Assembly: GCA_016722705.1 (NCBI GenBank)
Contig: JADKGN010000004.1
Span: 2,046,001-2,110,000, forward strand
Direction of reading: 5' to 3'
Source: Candidatus Dechloromonas phosphoritropha
GTDB lineage: Bacteria; Pseudomonadota; Gammaproteobacteria; Burkholderiales; Rhodocyclaceae
DNA: 64,000 bases
The position numbers and the translations under genes are program-made. A model generated the notes under the pieces. That model saw nothing but the letters and a program-made list of their open reading frames with translations. It did no database searches and was not told the DNA's origin. Below are positions 1-7,824 of this stretch, piece after piece (positions within the stretch are counted from its first letter, which is position 1; the number at the start of each line of letters is the position of its first letter).

Positions 1-1263
1 TTGGCGATGGCTCTGGCGGAACGATACGCGACGAACATGCATGGCGTGCTTTCGTGCTTTGACCGGATCATTATCACCGGCACGCTGCCTGGTGCGTGCT
101 ACGCGGCAGGAATGACGAGTTATTTGTTACACGCACGGAATTCGGGTATTCGACTACCCGCGATTTGCCGAGCCGCTGCGAGATCGCATTCGTGAGCGTG
201 CGCAGGAGGTGTGTCTGGCGGCGGGTATTGAAATCGAGCACGTCAGCAAAAGCCATATTCGCAAGGAAGAGTTGGTCGCGCGAGTGCTCGCCGGTCGCGG
301 CGACGCACCGGGTTTGGTGCATGTGCTCTCGGCCATGGAAGCCTGTCCGAGCTACAAACCGTGGCATGACAAAGGCAGTGGCAAGACTTACCTGCGCCCC
401 GATCAAGGCAAGTGCCTGCACTACTACTTCTATTTCATCGACGAGGAACTGGGGTTGTGCTACCTGCGTGTGCCGACGTGGGCACCGTTCGGGTTGCAGT
501 TCTACTGTAATGGTCACAGCGCTCTGGCAAGAACTCTGACGCGAGAAAGGATCGACTTCCTCCAGCAGGACAACGCCTTCCTGCGTGTCGCCGACATCGC
601 GCAGGCGCAGGCGCTGGCGGATGCGTTCAGTCCCGACGTACTTCACCCGCGACTGGATCGCTATGCGCAGTGGTTGTGCCCAGTGCTTGACGTCTTTGGA
701 TCCTCGTATCACTGGAGCCTGCGCCAAGTCGAATACTCCACCGACCTGATGTTTCGCAGTGAGCAGATATTGGTTCCACTGTATGACGCCATTTCGCGCC
801 AAGCGGTCTTGGCCGCCAACGCAGAACGCGTCTCCAGCTTTCTGGGCAAGAAGGTCACGCCACAACTGGCCCAGGAGATCGGTTCCCGGTTGTCCACCCG
901 TATCGAGGGGCGCTGCATCAAGCACACCATGGGCGCCGCTGGCGTCAAGGTGTATGACAAATTCTCCCGCGTACTGCGGGTCGAAACGACCGTCAATGAC
1001 GTGAGTTTCTTCAAACACCACCGCAAGGTGGAACACAAGGACAGGCACGCCACCCGAGAATTGGCGCCCCTGAAGAAGACAATCTATAGCCTGATCGACC
1101 TGCGCGACATCCTGCTCGGCTGCAACCAACGTTACCTGGCGTTCCTCTCCAGCCTCGATGACCCCAGTGCCGGCGAGCGTGACTTGGAGCGATTGAGCAT
1201 GCCACGGTTGGGGGCGGCTCCCGGTGTCAAAGGGGTGAACTTCTTTGATCCTGCCGAGAAAGC
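1..1263 (+). repeat. Long direct repeat, left copy
   Basis: This block matches 62739-64000 almost base for base. By eye I count four substitutions (near 326, 386, 719 and 856) and one single-base insertion (near 127). Both copies run into a window edge, so the true repeat is longer. The copies have the same orientation and enclose about 62.7 kb that includes core genes. Confidence 0.9.
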
Positions 1264-1513
1264 CTTGCTGCAAACCATGCAACGCGGCGAGTTCAACATT
1301 CACGGTTGGCGTCGTGCCGATCTTCTCAGCTATCTGAAGCTCACTCCGTCCGCCATGTCGCGCCAACTTGCCCGACTGCGTACGCTCGGCTTGATCAAGA
1401 AAGTCACTCATACCTATCGCTACTACCTCACTCGATTGGGACGTTCAGTCGTCGCTGCGGCCTGCTCATTGACCCGCTTCAACATAGTGCCAACCATGGC
1501 TTGCGCATCCTGA
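1..1513 (+). pseudogene. Frameshifted copy of an uncharacterised repeated winged-helix family protein (copy 1)
   Basis: This is the first of two near-identical copies; the second, intact at its 5' end, starts at 62736. Position 1 corresponds to the fourth base of that gene, so only the ATG lies off the left edge. Copy 1 has one extra T near position 127 (TTGTTACACG against TTGTACACG), which shifts the frame after about 43 codons. An internal frame resumes from 209 and stays open to the TGA at 1511-1513. The protein would be about 504 residues. The middle holds YDKFSRVLRVETT, and the last 80 residues look like a winged helix (LTPSAMSRQLARLRTLGLIKKV). Such proteins are often labelled MarR-like, but the helix-turn-helix is only the C-terminal tail. 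No function can be assigned; the copy number suggests mobility. Confidence 0.75.
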
Positions 1514-1645
1514 ATTCTTCTCATGATTTGTGATGATTGAACTGGTTAGTGACTAAACCCTCGCTAATCCGTCGCGCCAACGGCCGCACCAACTCCACGT
1601 TGAAGGTCAGCTTTCCCAATGGGCCAAGGACTACTTTGGGTCGAC

Positions 1646-1745
1646 AGTAGCCATGTGCCTTCAGCCACCTTCGCCGCCAAACCCGCCTGCATTCCCACCC
1701 CGAAAACACCGGAATCGAGTCGTCGACCGCGGCATCCTCGATACG
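1646..1745. repeat. Degenerate sequence shared with 7284-7380, next to pepN fragments
   Basis: About 100 bp beginning AGTAGCCATGT matches the sequence at 7284-7380 with many substitutions. In both places it directly adjoins the downstream side of a minus-strand pepN 5' fragment. No intact reading frame is supported in either copy; minus-strand translations share a residue pattern SGWE/QER..VWRR.WLK. The rest of 1514-1846 holds no gene I can support. Confidence 0.6.
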
Positions 1746-1846
1746 TTCGAACGCGGGTGTCAGCATGGCGTCGGTCTGGTCAGGCAGGATGCCGAAGGGC
1801 GGGCCCCTTGTCTATTCGCGGACCAAGAAATCGCCGGCGTGCAGCG

Positions 1847-2278
1847 CACGGTGTAGGTCGACATGAAATCCGGCCGTTCGAGGAAGCAGGTGATGCGGCG
1901 GAATCCCTGCGCCTCGCACTGCGTAAAATAGCCGTCGCGGGATCGGTAGAGGCCGGAAAGGCCGGTGTTCGCGTCGGGGTCGATGCGGACGACGGTGCGC
2001 AGCGTGAAGGCATCGGGAACGTCGGCGATGGTCAGCGTATTCGGCGTCACGGAAAATGGCACTTTTTCGCCGTTGACCGCAACACTCAAGGTTTCCAGTT
2101 CCTCGCCATCGAGGACCAGCGGTTGCGCGGCGATGGCCGGGTTGCGGCATATCGCCAGCGTCGACGTCACCGTCGTGCCGCCGGTTTCGATGACGAAATC
2201 GAGGTCGACGCTGTCGACAAGGAAGGCGGGCGGGGTGTAATCCTTGAGGTAAATCGTCTGCGGGGTGTCGGTTTTCAT
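1847..2278 (-). pseudogene. pepN: 5' fragment of aminopeptidase N (pepN copy 1)
   Basis: Translation from the minus-strand ATG at 2278 gives about 144 residues of the PepN (M1 family) N-terminal domain. It includes the conserved stretch with LSGLYRSRDG, TQCEAQGFRRIT and ERPD, which is typical of positions 100-140 of PepN. The catalytic HEXXH region is absent. After residue 144 the frame breaks; a piece reading AGDFLVRE in another frame (near 1812) looks like a later PepN segment brought close by deletion. The ATG overlaps the stop of the helicase gene (ATGA), so it could be translated by coupling. Two other diverged fragments of the same gene end lie at 5488-5755 and 7380-7575. Confidence 0.85.
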
Positions 2279-5200
2279 GATTTGTTTTTCGCTTCTATTT
2301 CCTTGCGGATGCGTTCAATTTCGATTTGCTTTGCTTCGCGGGTACCCCATTTGAGTGGGCGCGCTGTCTTCGCTTTTCGGCTCGCCAAATATTCTGCTCG
2401 CTCGCGTTGCCATTGCGCCAATTCCTCGCGCTGGCGAAGCTCGGCTTCTTCCGCAGCCTTGCGTTCGGCTTCCTGTTTTGCCAACAGGCGCTCGGCCGCG
2501 ATGGGAGGGGTAAAGGCCGGGAGTTTGGCGAGTTCCAGATACTCGCCAATTCGCGACCATAGAATGGTGTCGGAGAATTCGCCAATCAAGGGCAGGTTGA
2601 GCGCTTGAAAGATCGGGGTCCAGTATTGTTCCTGCCCGGAGGTGCCGCGGACGGCAATTTGCGGGTTGAACTGATACCAGCCATGGTCGACGCGTTTGAA
2701 CAAGGCGCGATTGTAGGCATATTCGCGGTCGACTTCATTGCGCGAGAGAACCTGGGAGATATGGGTGCGGCGTTTGCGTTCCGGGCGCACGACGTTGGCC
2801 GGCAGATGCTCCCAGCTCGCGGCGATGGCGGTGGCCTCAAAGGCCGCATAAGGCCGGCGTTGACGATAGGTGAAGCGGGATTTGAACTGTGTCCACAGGG
2901 TCTGGAAGAGGAGATATTCGGAGAGATGGCGATCGATGCGTACCAGGCGCTCTCCGGTATTGACATCCAGCGACTGCGGGGCGAGCAGGCCATACATCGC
3001 GGCAAATGGCCCGGCGGCAAATTTTGCATCGCGAAAGGCCTCGCGCATGGCCCAGTGCAGCGCATTGAAGCCGTATTGGTCCACTGCCTCGCGATTGGCG
3101 CCGCGTTCAACCAGTGCTTCCACTAACGGTACATTGCCGGCGACGGCGGCGGCCATGAGCGGCGTCTGGTTCATCGGCAGGCGATGTTCCAGGCCATATT
3201 GGTCGCATTGGCGCAGCACGTCCCTGATATTCCTTGCAAAATAGGCCATGTAGTTTTTGCGGCCCAGGGTGGCGCGTTGCTGAGTGTAGGCCTTGGCCGC
3301 GTCGAACTTCGCCTCGCGGACTAGCCAGGCGGCCAACATGGGTTCGTCGTGGCAGGTGGCGAACTCGTAAAGCTGTTGTTTCTGTTTGTTGCCCGGGGCC
3401 TGCTCGCGAAATACCTTGATCAGCAGTTCGTTCAGGCGAGGCTGGTCGACAATCGGCCAAGGGACGGGCGTTTGTTTCAGGATGTCGCTGCGGATGGCGT
3501 CGGCCTGTTCCTGCTTGCCTTGCAGTTCGAGCTTGCGCGCTTCCTTTTGCCAATCTTCGCGCGTCGATTGACGGGCGTCGACCTTGATTTGTTCCGCGGT
3601 CGACAGTTCCAGCAGGCCGAAAATGGCATGCTGGACATCGGTTTCAATGATGTAAAGATTCCTGATGGCGCGGGTTAGCGCTACATATAGGGCGTTGACG
3701 AAGAACTTGTAAATTTCCAGCGACTTGTCGCTCTTGTCCCTGGCGCGGCGATAGTCGAGCTCATCGGTTTGCAGATCCTGCGCGCTGACACCATCGGCAA
3801 TCTCGGAGAACTCGGCGCGGTGGTCGGAGACAAAGCGATAGAGCACGATGTTTTCGTACTCCAGGCCCTTGGCTTCGTGAATGGAAAACAGCAGTGGGGT
3901 TCCAAAATGTTTCCGGGCCTCGGCCTTGTCTTCGTCACGCATGACCAGAACGGCAAATTGCGTCGATTGCCGAATCTGCTTGTCGAGCTCCCTTTTGACG
4001 GCCTCCTTGTCTGCTATCAGCGAGACCTCCCCGCGCTCGGCGGCCATCGCCTGTACCAGGAAATTGCTTTCTCGATCAATCGAGCCGAATCGGCGATGCT
4101 TGATTTTCAACAACTGGTTGGCCACGCGAGTTGCTTCACTGCCATTGCGAAAATTGGCGGTCAGGACGCGCAACTCCTGCCGCTCAGCGATCGATGGGTC
4201 CTGCCAGAACAAGGCTTTGACTTGTGCCCAGGAGAAGAAATTGGGGTGCACAATCTGGTTTGAATCGCCGCAAAGCAGGAATTGCCCCGGCTTTTTCAGT
4301 GTTTTGAGAACCAGCGCCAGTTGGATGGGCGTTATGTCCTGTACTTCATCAATGACGACAAAGTCGTATCGTGGGGCGGCTTTGGATAGCAAGGCTTGGG
4401 CCACGAGATTGAGGTCAAAGAGCTTGGCTTCGCTCAGCCACGCGCGGTATTTGTCGAAGAGATCATAGAGCTTTCCCCGTTGCTCAGGCGGGAAGATCGA
4501 CTGGCGCACGCCAAGGGCGGCATAGTCGTCACGCGAGAGCAGGCCACTGGCGGCGGCAGCGATGACCCCGCGAATTTCCTCGAAAGCCTGATGCCCGTCA
4601 ATGTCTCGAAACGCTTGCTGCTGGCGAGAAAACCAGCCCGAAAAGTCACGCCATGTTGCTTCGCGCCCGGGCGGCACCTGGATCGATTCGGTAAATTCCC
4701 GATACGACAGAAATACGGCATCTTGCCCAGTGTGCTCGAAGCCATGCGCGAAGTAGAGATCGCGCGCGCTTTGGGCCAGGAAGGCGGAATGCGTCACATA
4801 CAGCACTTCGCCCTCGGCATGTTTCAACTTTTCCAGGGTCAGGGCGGTCTTGCCGCTGCCCGCGCTTCCGACAATCACGATGGGGGCGGGAACGCGATAG
4901 ATGGCTTCCTGGAGATCGTCAAAGGACAGCGGCTTGTCGAGGAGGTGTACGTGGGTGCGATCCGGGTGCAGGTAGCGCAATGGCTCGGCTTCAGCGACGG
5001 CCTCGGCAAAACCGCAATCGGGAATTTTGCTTTCATCAATTTGCGCCCCGCGCAGGAAGCGCGATTTGTCATAGTCGTGATTCTCAATGATTTCAAGCAT
5101 CAGGGCGCAGACCGTGTCGCCATGACGAACCAGTGAGAACAGTAGACGGTTACTGTCGTCGAGGCGGGCGCGGTAAAACTTGCCGTGGCTGAGATTGACC

Positions 5201-5313
5201 AGTTTCTTGACCTGGGCCGCGGCAAAGTCGCCGCGGGCAATAGCCTCGACAAGTTTGCGATAGGTTTTGCTGACGCGCGAAGTGTTCAGGCCGCTGTATT
5301 CGAGGATTCTCAT
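2275..5313 (-). CDS. RelE-like / UvrD-type superfamily 1 helicase / ankyrin fusion protein
   Basis: The product is 1012 residues. Residues 1-90 resemble a RelE/ParE-type toxin fold (FYRARLDDSNRLLF, then IENHDYDKSRFL). Residues 149-156 are a Walker A (GSAGSGKT), 322-326 the DEVQD Walker B, and then come GDSNQIVHP (motif III), ANFRNG (IV), HEAKGLEYENIV (V) and VALTRAIRNLYI (VI), the SF1A UvrD/Rep order. Around 730-790 are ankyrin-like repeats (TPLMAAAVAGNVPLVEALVERGAN). The last 60 residues are a charged coiled coil. The likely activity is ATP-driven translocation on nucleic acid. The toxin-like head, the ankyrin module and the neighbouring defence-type genes suggest an anti-phage or stress role, which is inference. 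The gene lies in an accessory island between pepN fragments. Confidence 0.8.
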   Translation of the reverse strand: MRILEYSGLNTSRVSKTYRKLVEAIARGDFAAAQVKKLVNLSHGKFYRARLDDSNRLLFSLVRHGDTVCALMLEIIENHDYDKSRFLRGAQIDESKIPDCGFAEAVAEAEPLRYLHPDRTHVHLLDKPLSFDDLQEAIYRVPAPIVIVGSAGSGKTALTLEKLKHAEGEVLYVTHSAFLAQSARDLYFAHGFEHTGQDAVFLSYREFTESIQVPPGREATWRDFSGWFSRQQQAFRDIDGHQAFEEIRGVIAAAASGLLSRDDYAALGVRQSIFPPEQRGKLYDLFDKYRAWLSEAKLFDLNLVAQALLSKAAPRYDFVVIDEVQDITPIQLALVLKTLKKPGQFLLCGDSNQIVHPNFFSWAQVKALFWQDPSIAERQELRVLTANFRNGSEATRVANQLLKIKHRRFGSIDRESNFLVQAMAAERGEVSLIADKEAVKRELDKQIRQSTQFAVLVMRDEDKAEARKHFGTPLLFSIHEAKGLEYENIVLYRFVSDHRAEFSEIADGVSAQDLQTDELDYRRARDKSDKSLEIYKFFVNALYVALTRAIRNLYIIETDVQHAIFGLLELSTAEQIKVDARQSTREDWQKEARKLELQGKQEQADAIRSDILKQTPVPWPIVDQPRLNELLIKVFREQAPGNKQKQQLYEFATCHDEPMLAAWLVREAKFDAAKAYTQQRATLGRKNYMAYFARNIRDVLRQCDQYGLEHRLPMNQTPLMAAAVAGNVPLVEALVERGANREAVDQYGFNALHWAMREAFRDAKFAAGPFAAMYGLLAPQSLDVNTGERLVRIDRHLSEYLLFQTLWTQFKSRFTYRQRRPYAAFEATAIAASWEHLPANVVRPERKRRTHISQVLSRNEVDREYAYNRALFKRVDHGWYQFNPQIAVRGTSGQEQYWTPIFQALNLPLIGEFSDTILWSRIGEYLELAKLPAFTPPIAAERLLAKQEAERKAAEEAELRQREELAQWQRERAEYLASRKAKTARPLKWGTREAKQIEIERIRKEIEAKNKS

Positions 5314-5487
5314 GTGGGAATGCAGAACAAAAATTGAATTGGATTGAAGCTGGATATTGAGTGGATCTATTTTCCCACTTGCAACGCGCTTTGAGCGCTT
5401 CAGAGACTGAAGTCTCGCGCTTCACCTGTGCCGCTTACCCGTCGCCAGATCGGCCAGCGTTCGCGCCCTGAAACGACGGACTACGTG

Positions 5488-5755
5488 GAAGGCAGCGGGA
5501 ACGTCGGCGATGGTCAGCGTGTTCGGCGTTACGGAAAATGGCACGTTTTCGCCGTCGACCGCAACACTCAGGGTTTCCAGTTCGTCGCTGTCGAGCCCCA
5601 GTGTCTGCGCCCGGGCGGGCCAGGTTGCGGCGCAGCACCAGCATCACGCTGACCGTGGTGCCGCCGGTTTCGATGTCGAGGTCGACGGTATCGATCAGGA
5701 GGGCGGGCGCGGTGTAGTCCTTGAGATAGATCGTCTGGGGGGTATCCGTTTTCAT
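5488..5755 (-). pseudogene. pepN: 5' fragment of aminopeptidase N (pepN copy 2)
   Basis: The minus strand begins MKTDTPQTIYLKDYTAP like copy 1, then shifts frame after about 40 codons (RRNLARPGADTGA), so no functional protein is made. Homology to copies 1 and 3 at the DNA level continues to about 5488 (GGGAACGTCGGCGATGGTCAGCG on the plus strand) and then stops. The differences between the copies are scattered substitutions and indels, so these are old or independently acquired fragments, not a recent tandem duplication. Confidence 0.8.
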
Positions 5756-5914
5756 TGTTTGAGCAGCATCGGGGCTGGATCGGCCGATGATATGTCAAAG
5801 CAGCGAGGACGGTTTTTGCGGGGCGAGGGATGTAAGTGACGTGAAGCCGCGAAGGGGGTCGGTGAGCGGGGCTATTTCCGATGTCGACCCTGAAGAGTCA
5901 CATGACGAAGGCAA

Positions 5915-6247
5915 CCCGAACTGCATTTACATCCTGCTTTGCAGGCGGCCATGGGCGATGTGCTTATTGATGCCAGTCGCCAGAAGTACTCAAAACTGAT
6001 TGTCGAAACGCATAGCGAGCATCTCTTGCTACGCGTATTAAAGCGAGTTCGGCAAAGTTCCGCAGGGACGCAGATTCCTGAACAGTTGCGCATTGCCTCT
6101 GACGAAGTCACGGTCCTCTATTTCAATCCGTTGCCTGATGGTACCAGCGAGGTGAAGAATTTGCGGGTTTCTCGTGATGGGGATTTCATGGATCGATGGC
6201 CCCGTGGTTTCTTTGAGGAACGTGACCGGGAACTGTTCGATGAATGA
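5915..6247 (+). pseudogene. 5'-truncated DUF3696-type AAA ATPase (C-terminal part only)
   Basis: The reading frame gives PELHLHPALQAAMGD, the ABC/AAA15-type signature near Walker B, then VETHSEHLLLRVLKR and a tail ending WPRGFFEERDRELF. That order is typical of the C-terminal third of OLD/DUF3696-like ATPases. An in-frame TGA lies just upstream (5906-5908) and no Walker A or N-terminal half is present, so the gene was cut near 5910. Its stop overlaps the start of the next gene by 8 bp, the usual sign of a two-gene operon. Such ATPases often sit with a partner in defence islands; the remaining half cannot bind and hydrolyse ATP alone. Confidence 0.75.
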
Positions 6248-7133
6248 GCTGTTTGCCGCCGATCCTGGGGCATTTCTCCATCCGTCTGATCTGCGCTTCG
6301 CCTTGGAAAAATTTGGCCCTGAGGCAGGTCGCTATCTTGGTGAATATCCCTCTGACTGGGTGTTGCGGGTTGAGCAAAGCGTCCCTGCTGTTTCGCCTGT
6401 GGAGCAGGCGCGTATCAGTACCTGCCTTAGAAGAGCCATTGAGCGTCTGAAACTGATTCCGAACCGCTCCTTCCCGTTCGATCTGAGGCGGTCGTGGGAG
6501 GATAACGCCTTTGAGTTGCTCAAGCCGCCGAACCCTTGTTTCGATGCGGTAATCATTGGGCACGAAGGTGGTCATTCTGCGGCGCTTACGCTTGATTCAC
6601 TCGATCTTCCTCCGACAGCAGAGGAAAAAATCGAGGGCATTCCGCGTGAGTTTGTCCGTGTTTGCAAGACGATCGCGCTTTTCAGTCCGGAGATTGTAAT
6701 GGTCGATCCGTATGTCAATCCGTGCAAGCAAAATGCAGTAAGCGTGCTGAGACCTTTGCTGCAACAGATTGCTCGCGGGCGATGTGAAAGAGTCCTGATC
6801 TGCGCGCGTTATGACTCCGTGATTGGCACCCGGCAGAGTACAGAAGAAGAGCTTCGTGAGGCCCTAAGGAAATTGCGTGCAGATGCTCAGTTGCCGCTTG
6901 CATGTTCGCTAGAATATGCGTTGTTCGAAGACAGTCAGTCGGCTAGCCGCATGCATGCGCGTTACCTCTTCTCAATCAAGGGGGGGGTGCGACTTGATCA
7001 AGGCTTTCAGAAGCTTCCATCTGGGCGCAAGGTCGACGTTGGGCCAATTTCTCCTGTGCTGCTCCATGAGTTGATCGATATCTATGTCGAAGGTCGCCAC
7101 GACATGCAGGAAGTTCTGCGTCTTCGACTCTAA
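6240..7133 (+). CDS. Partner protein of a DUF3696-type ATPase, PLD-like C-terminal half
   Basis: The start is the ATG at 6240, which overlaps the end of the truncated ATPase (6245-6247), giving 297 residues. Residues 1-130 are not recognised. The C-terminal half has MVDPYVNP, a buried strand LICARYDSV, and near the end MHARYLFSIKGGVRLDQGF followed by VDVGPIS. This H-x-R-(x)n-GG..DQGF pattern resembles the inactive or atypical phospholipase D-like domains called MIT_C. It probably acted with the upstream ATPase, now broken, so this gene may be an orphan effector or a decaying remainder. Its GC content and codon use look lower than those of nearby core genes. Confidence 0.6.
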   Translation: MNELFAADPGAFLHPSDLRFALEKFGPEAGRYLGEYPSDWVLRVEQSVPAVSPVEQARISTCLRRAIERLKLIPNRSFPFDLRRSWEDNAFELLKPPNPCFDAVIIGHEGGHSAALTLDSLDLPPTAEEKIEGIPREFVRVCKTIALFSPEIVMVDPYVNPCKQNAVSVLRPLLQQIARGRCERVLICARYDSVIGTRQSTEEELREALRKLRADAQLPLACSLEYALFEDSQSASRMHARYLFSIKGGVRLDQGFQKLPSGRKVDVGPISPVLLHELIDIYVEGRHDMQEVLRLRL

Positions 7134-7283
7134 TTGTTTCCATCAATACGCGTAAGGAACTCGGTCGGCTGTGGCCGAATTCCAGAACTGCCACGCGGAG
7201 AATCGAGCGACGGGTTTCCGATCAGTTACCCGACGTTCGGCCTACCTCGCTTTTGAGCACTCTAATCACCACTCCTGGCCGCT

Positions 7284-7380
7284 AGTAGCCATGTACCTTC
7301 AGCTACCACCGCCGCCAAACCTGCCACCGTTCCTGCCCGGAAACCACCAGAATCGACTCGTTGACCCCAGCACCCTCGAT
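7284..7380. repeat. Degenerate sequence shared with 1646-1745, next to pepN copy 3
   Basis: Begins AGTAGCCATGTACC and aligns over about 100 bp to 1646-1745. As there, it adjoins the inner end of a pepN fragment. This makes pepN-fragment plus tail the repeated unit, not pepN alone. Nothing else is supported between 7134 and 7283. Confidence 0.6.
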
Positions 7381-7575
7381 GCGCACGACGCTGCGCAGCG
7401 TGAAGGCATCGGGAACGTCGGCGATGGTCAGCGCATTCGGCGTTACGGAAAACGCCCCTTTTTCGCCGTCGACCGTGACACTCAGCGTTTCGAGGTCCTC
7501 GCCGTCGAGCACCCGCGCTTGCAACGGGATGGGGTGTGGTTCTTGAAAAAAGGTCGGCGGCGTATCTGTCTTCAA
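7380..7575 (-). pseudogene. pepN: 5' fragment of aminopeptidase N (pepN copy 3, internally deleted)
   Basis: Minus-strand translation from a TTG at 7575 gives LKTDTPPTFFQEP, then jumps to VLDGEDLETLSVTVDGEK and PNALTIADVPDAFTLRSVVRI, matching copy 1 residues about 54-99. About 40 codons between residues 10 and 54 are missing and the usual ATG has become TTG. The fragment is read in frame with a long open minus frame that extends across the mscS promoter region, but nothing supports that as a real gene. Confidence 0.75.
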
Positions 7576-7824
7576 TGTCTGACTGAGCGTTGGGGAAGCG
7601 AGCAGACGACGCGGTAATCCAGGTGGCGTCGAGTTCCCGAGGTCTGCTCGAAGGCATCGAATTGTTGATTGACTGCGCCTGGCAGCCCGCTGATACTGCT
7701 CGGGGAAGCGCCTGGATGCCTGTCCGCGCGACTGTCGCCGCCCTGGTCTGGTCAGGAACAAAGCGTGATCCGCGGGCCGCCGGGCAGTTCCGGCGCTGTT
7801 CCCTGATGCGCGAGGGAGGTGACG

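Noticed and set aside
74..1411. 445-codon open frame on the minus strand opposite copy 1 (repeated at 62667-63866)
   Set aside because: It is antisense to the winged-helix family gene, recurs only because that gene is duplicated, and has no recognisable domain.
1619..2608. 329-codon plus-strand frame across pepN copy 1 and the helicase end
   Set aside because: Antisense to two recognisable sequences; no domain.
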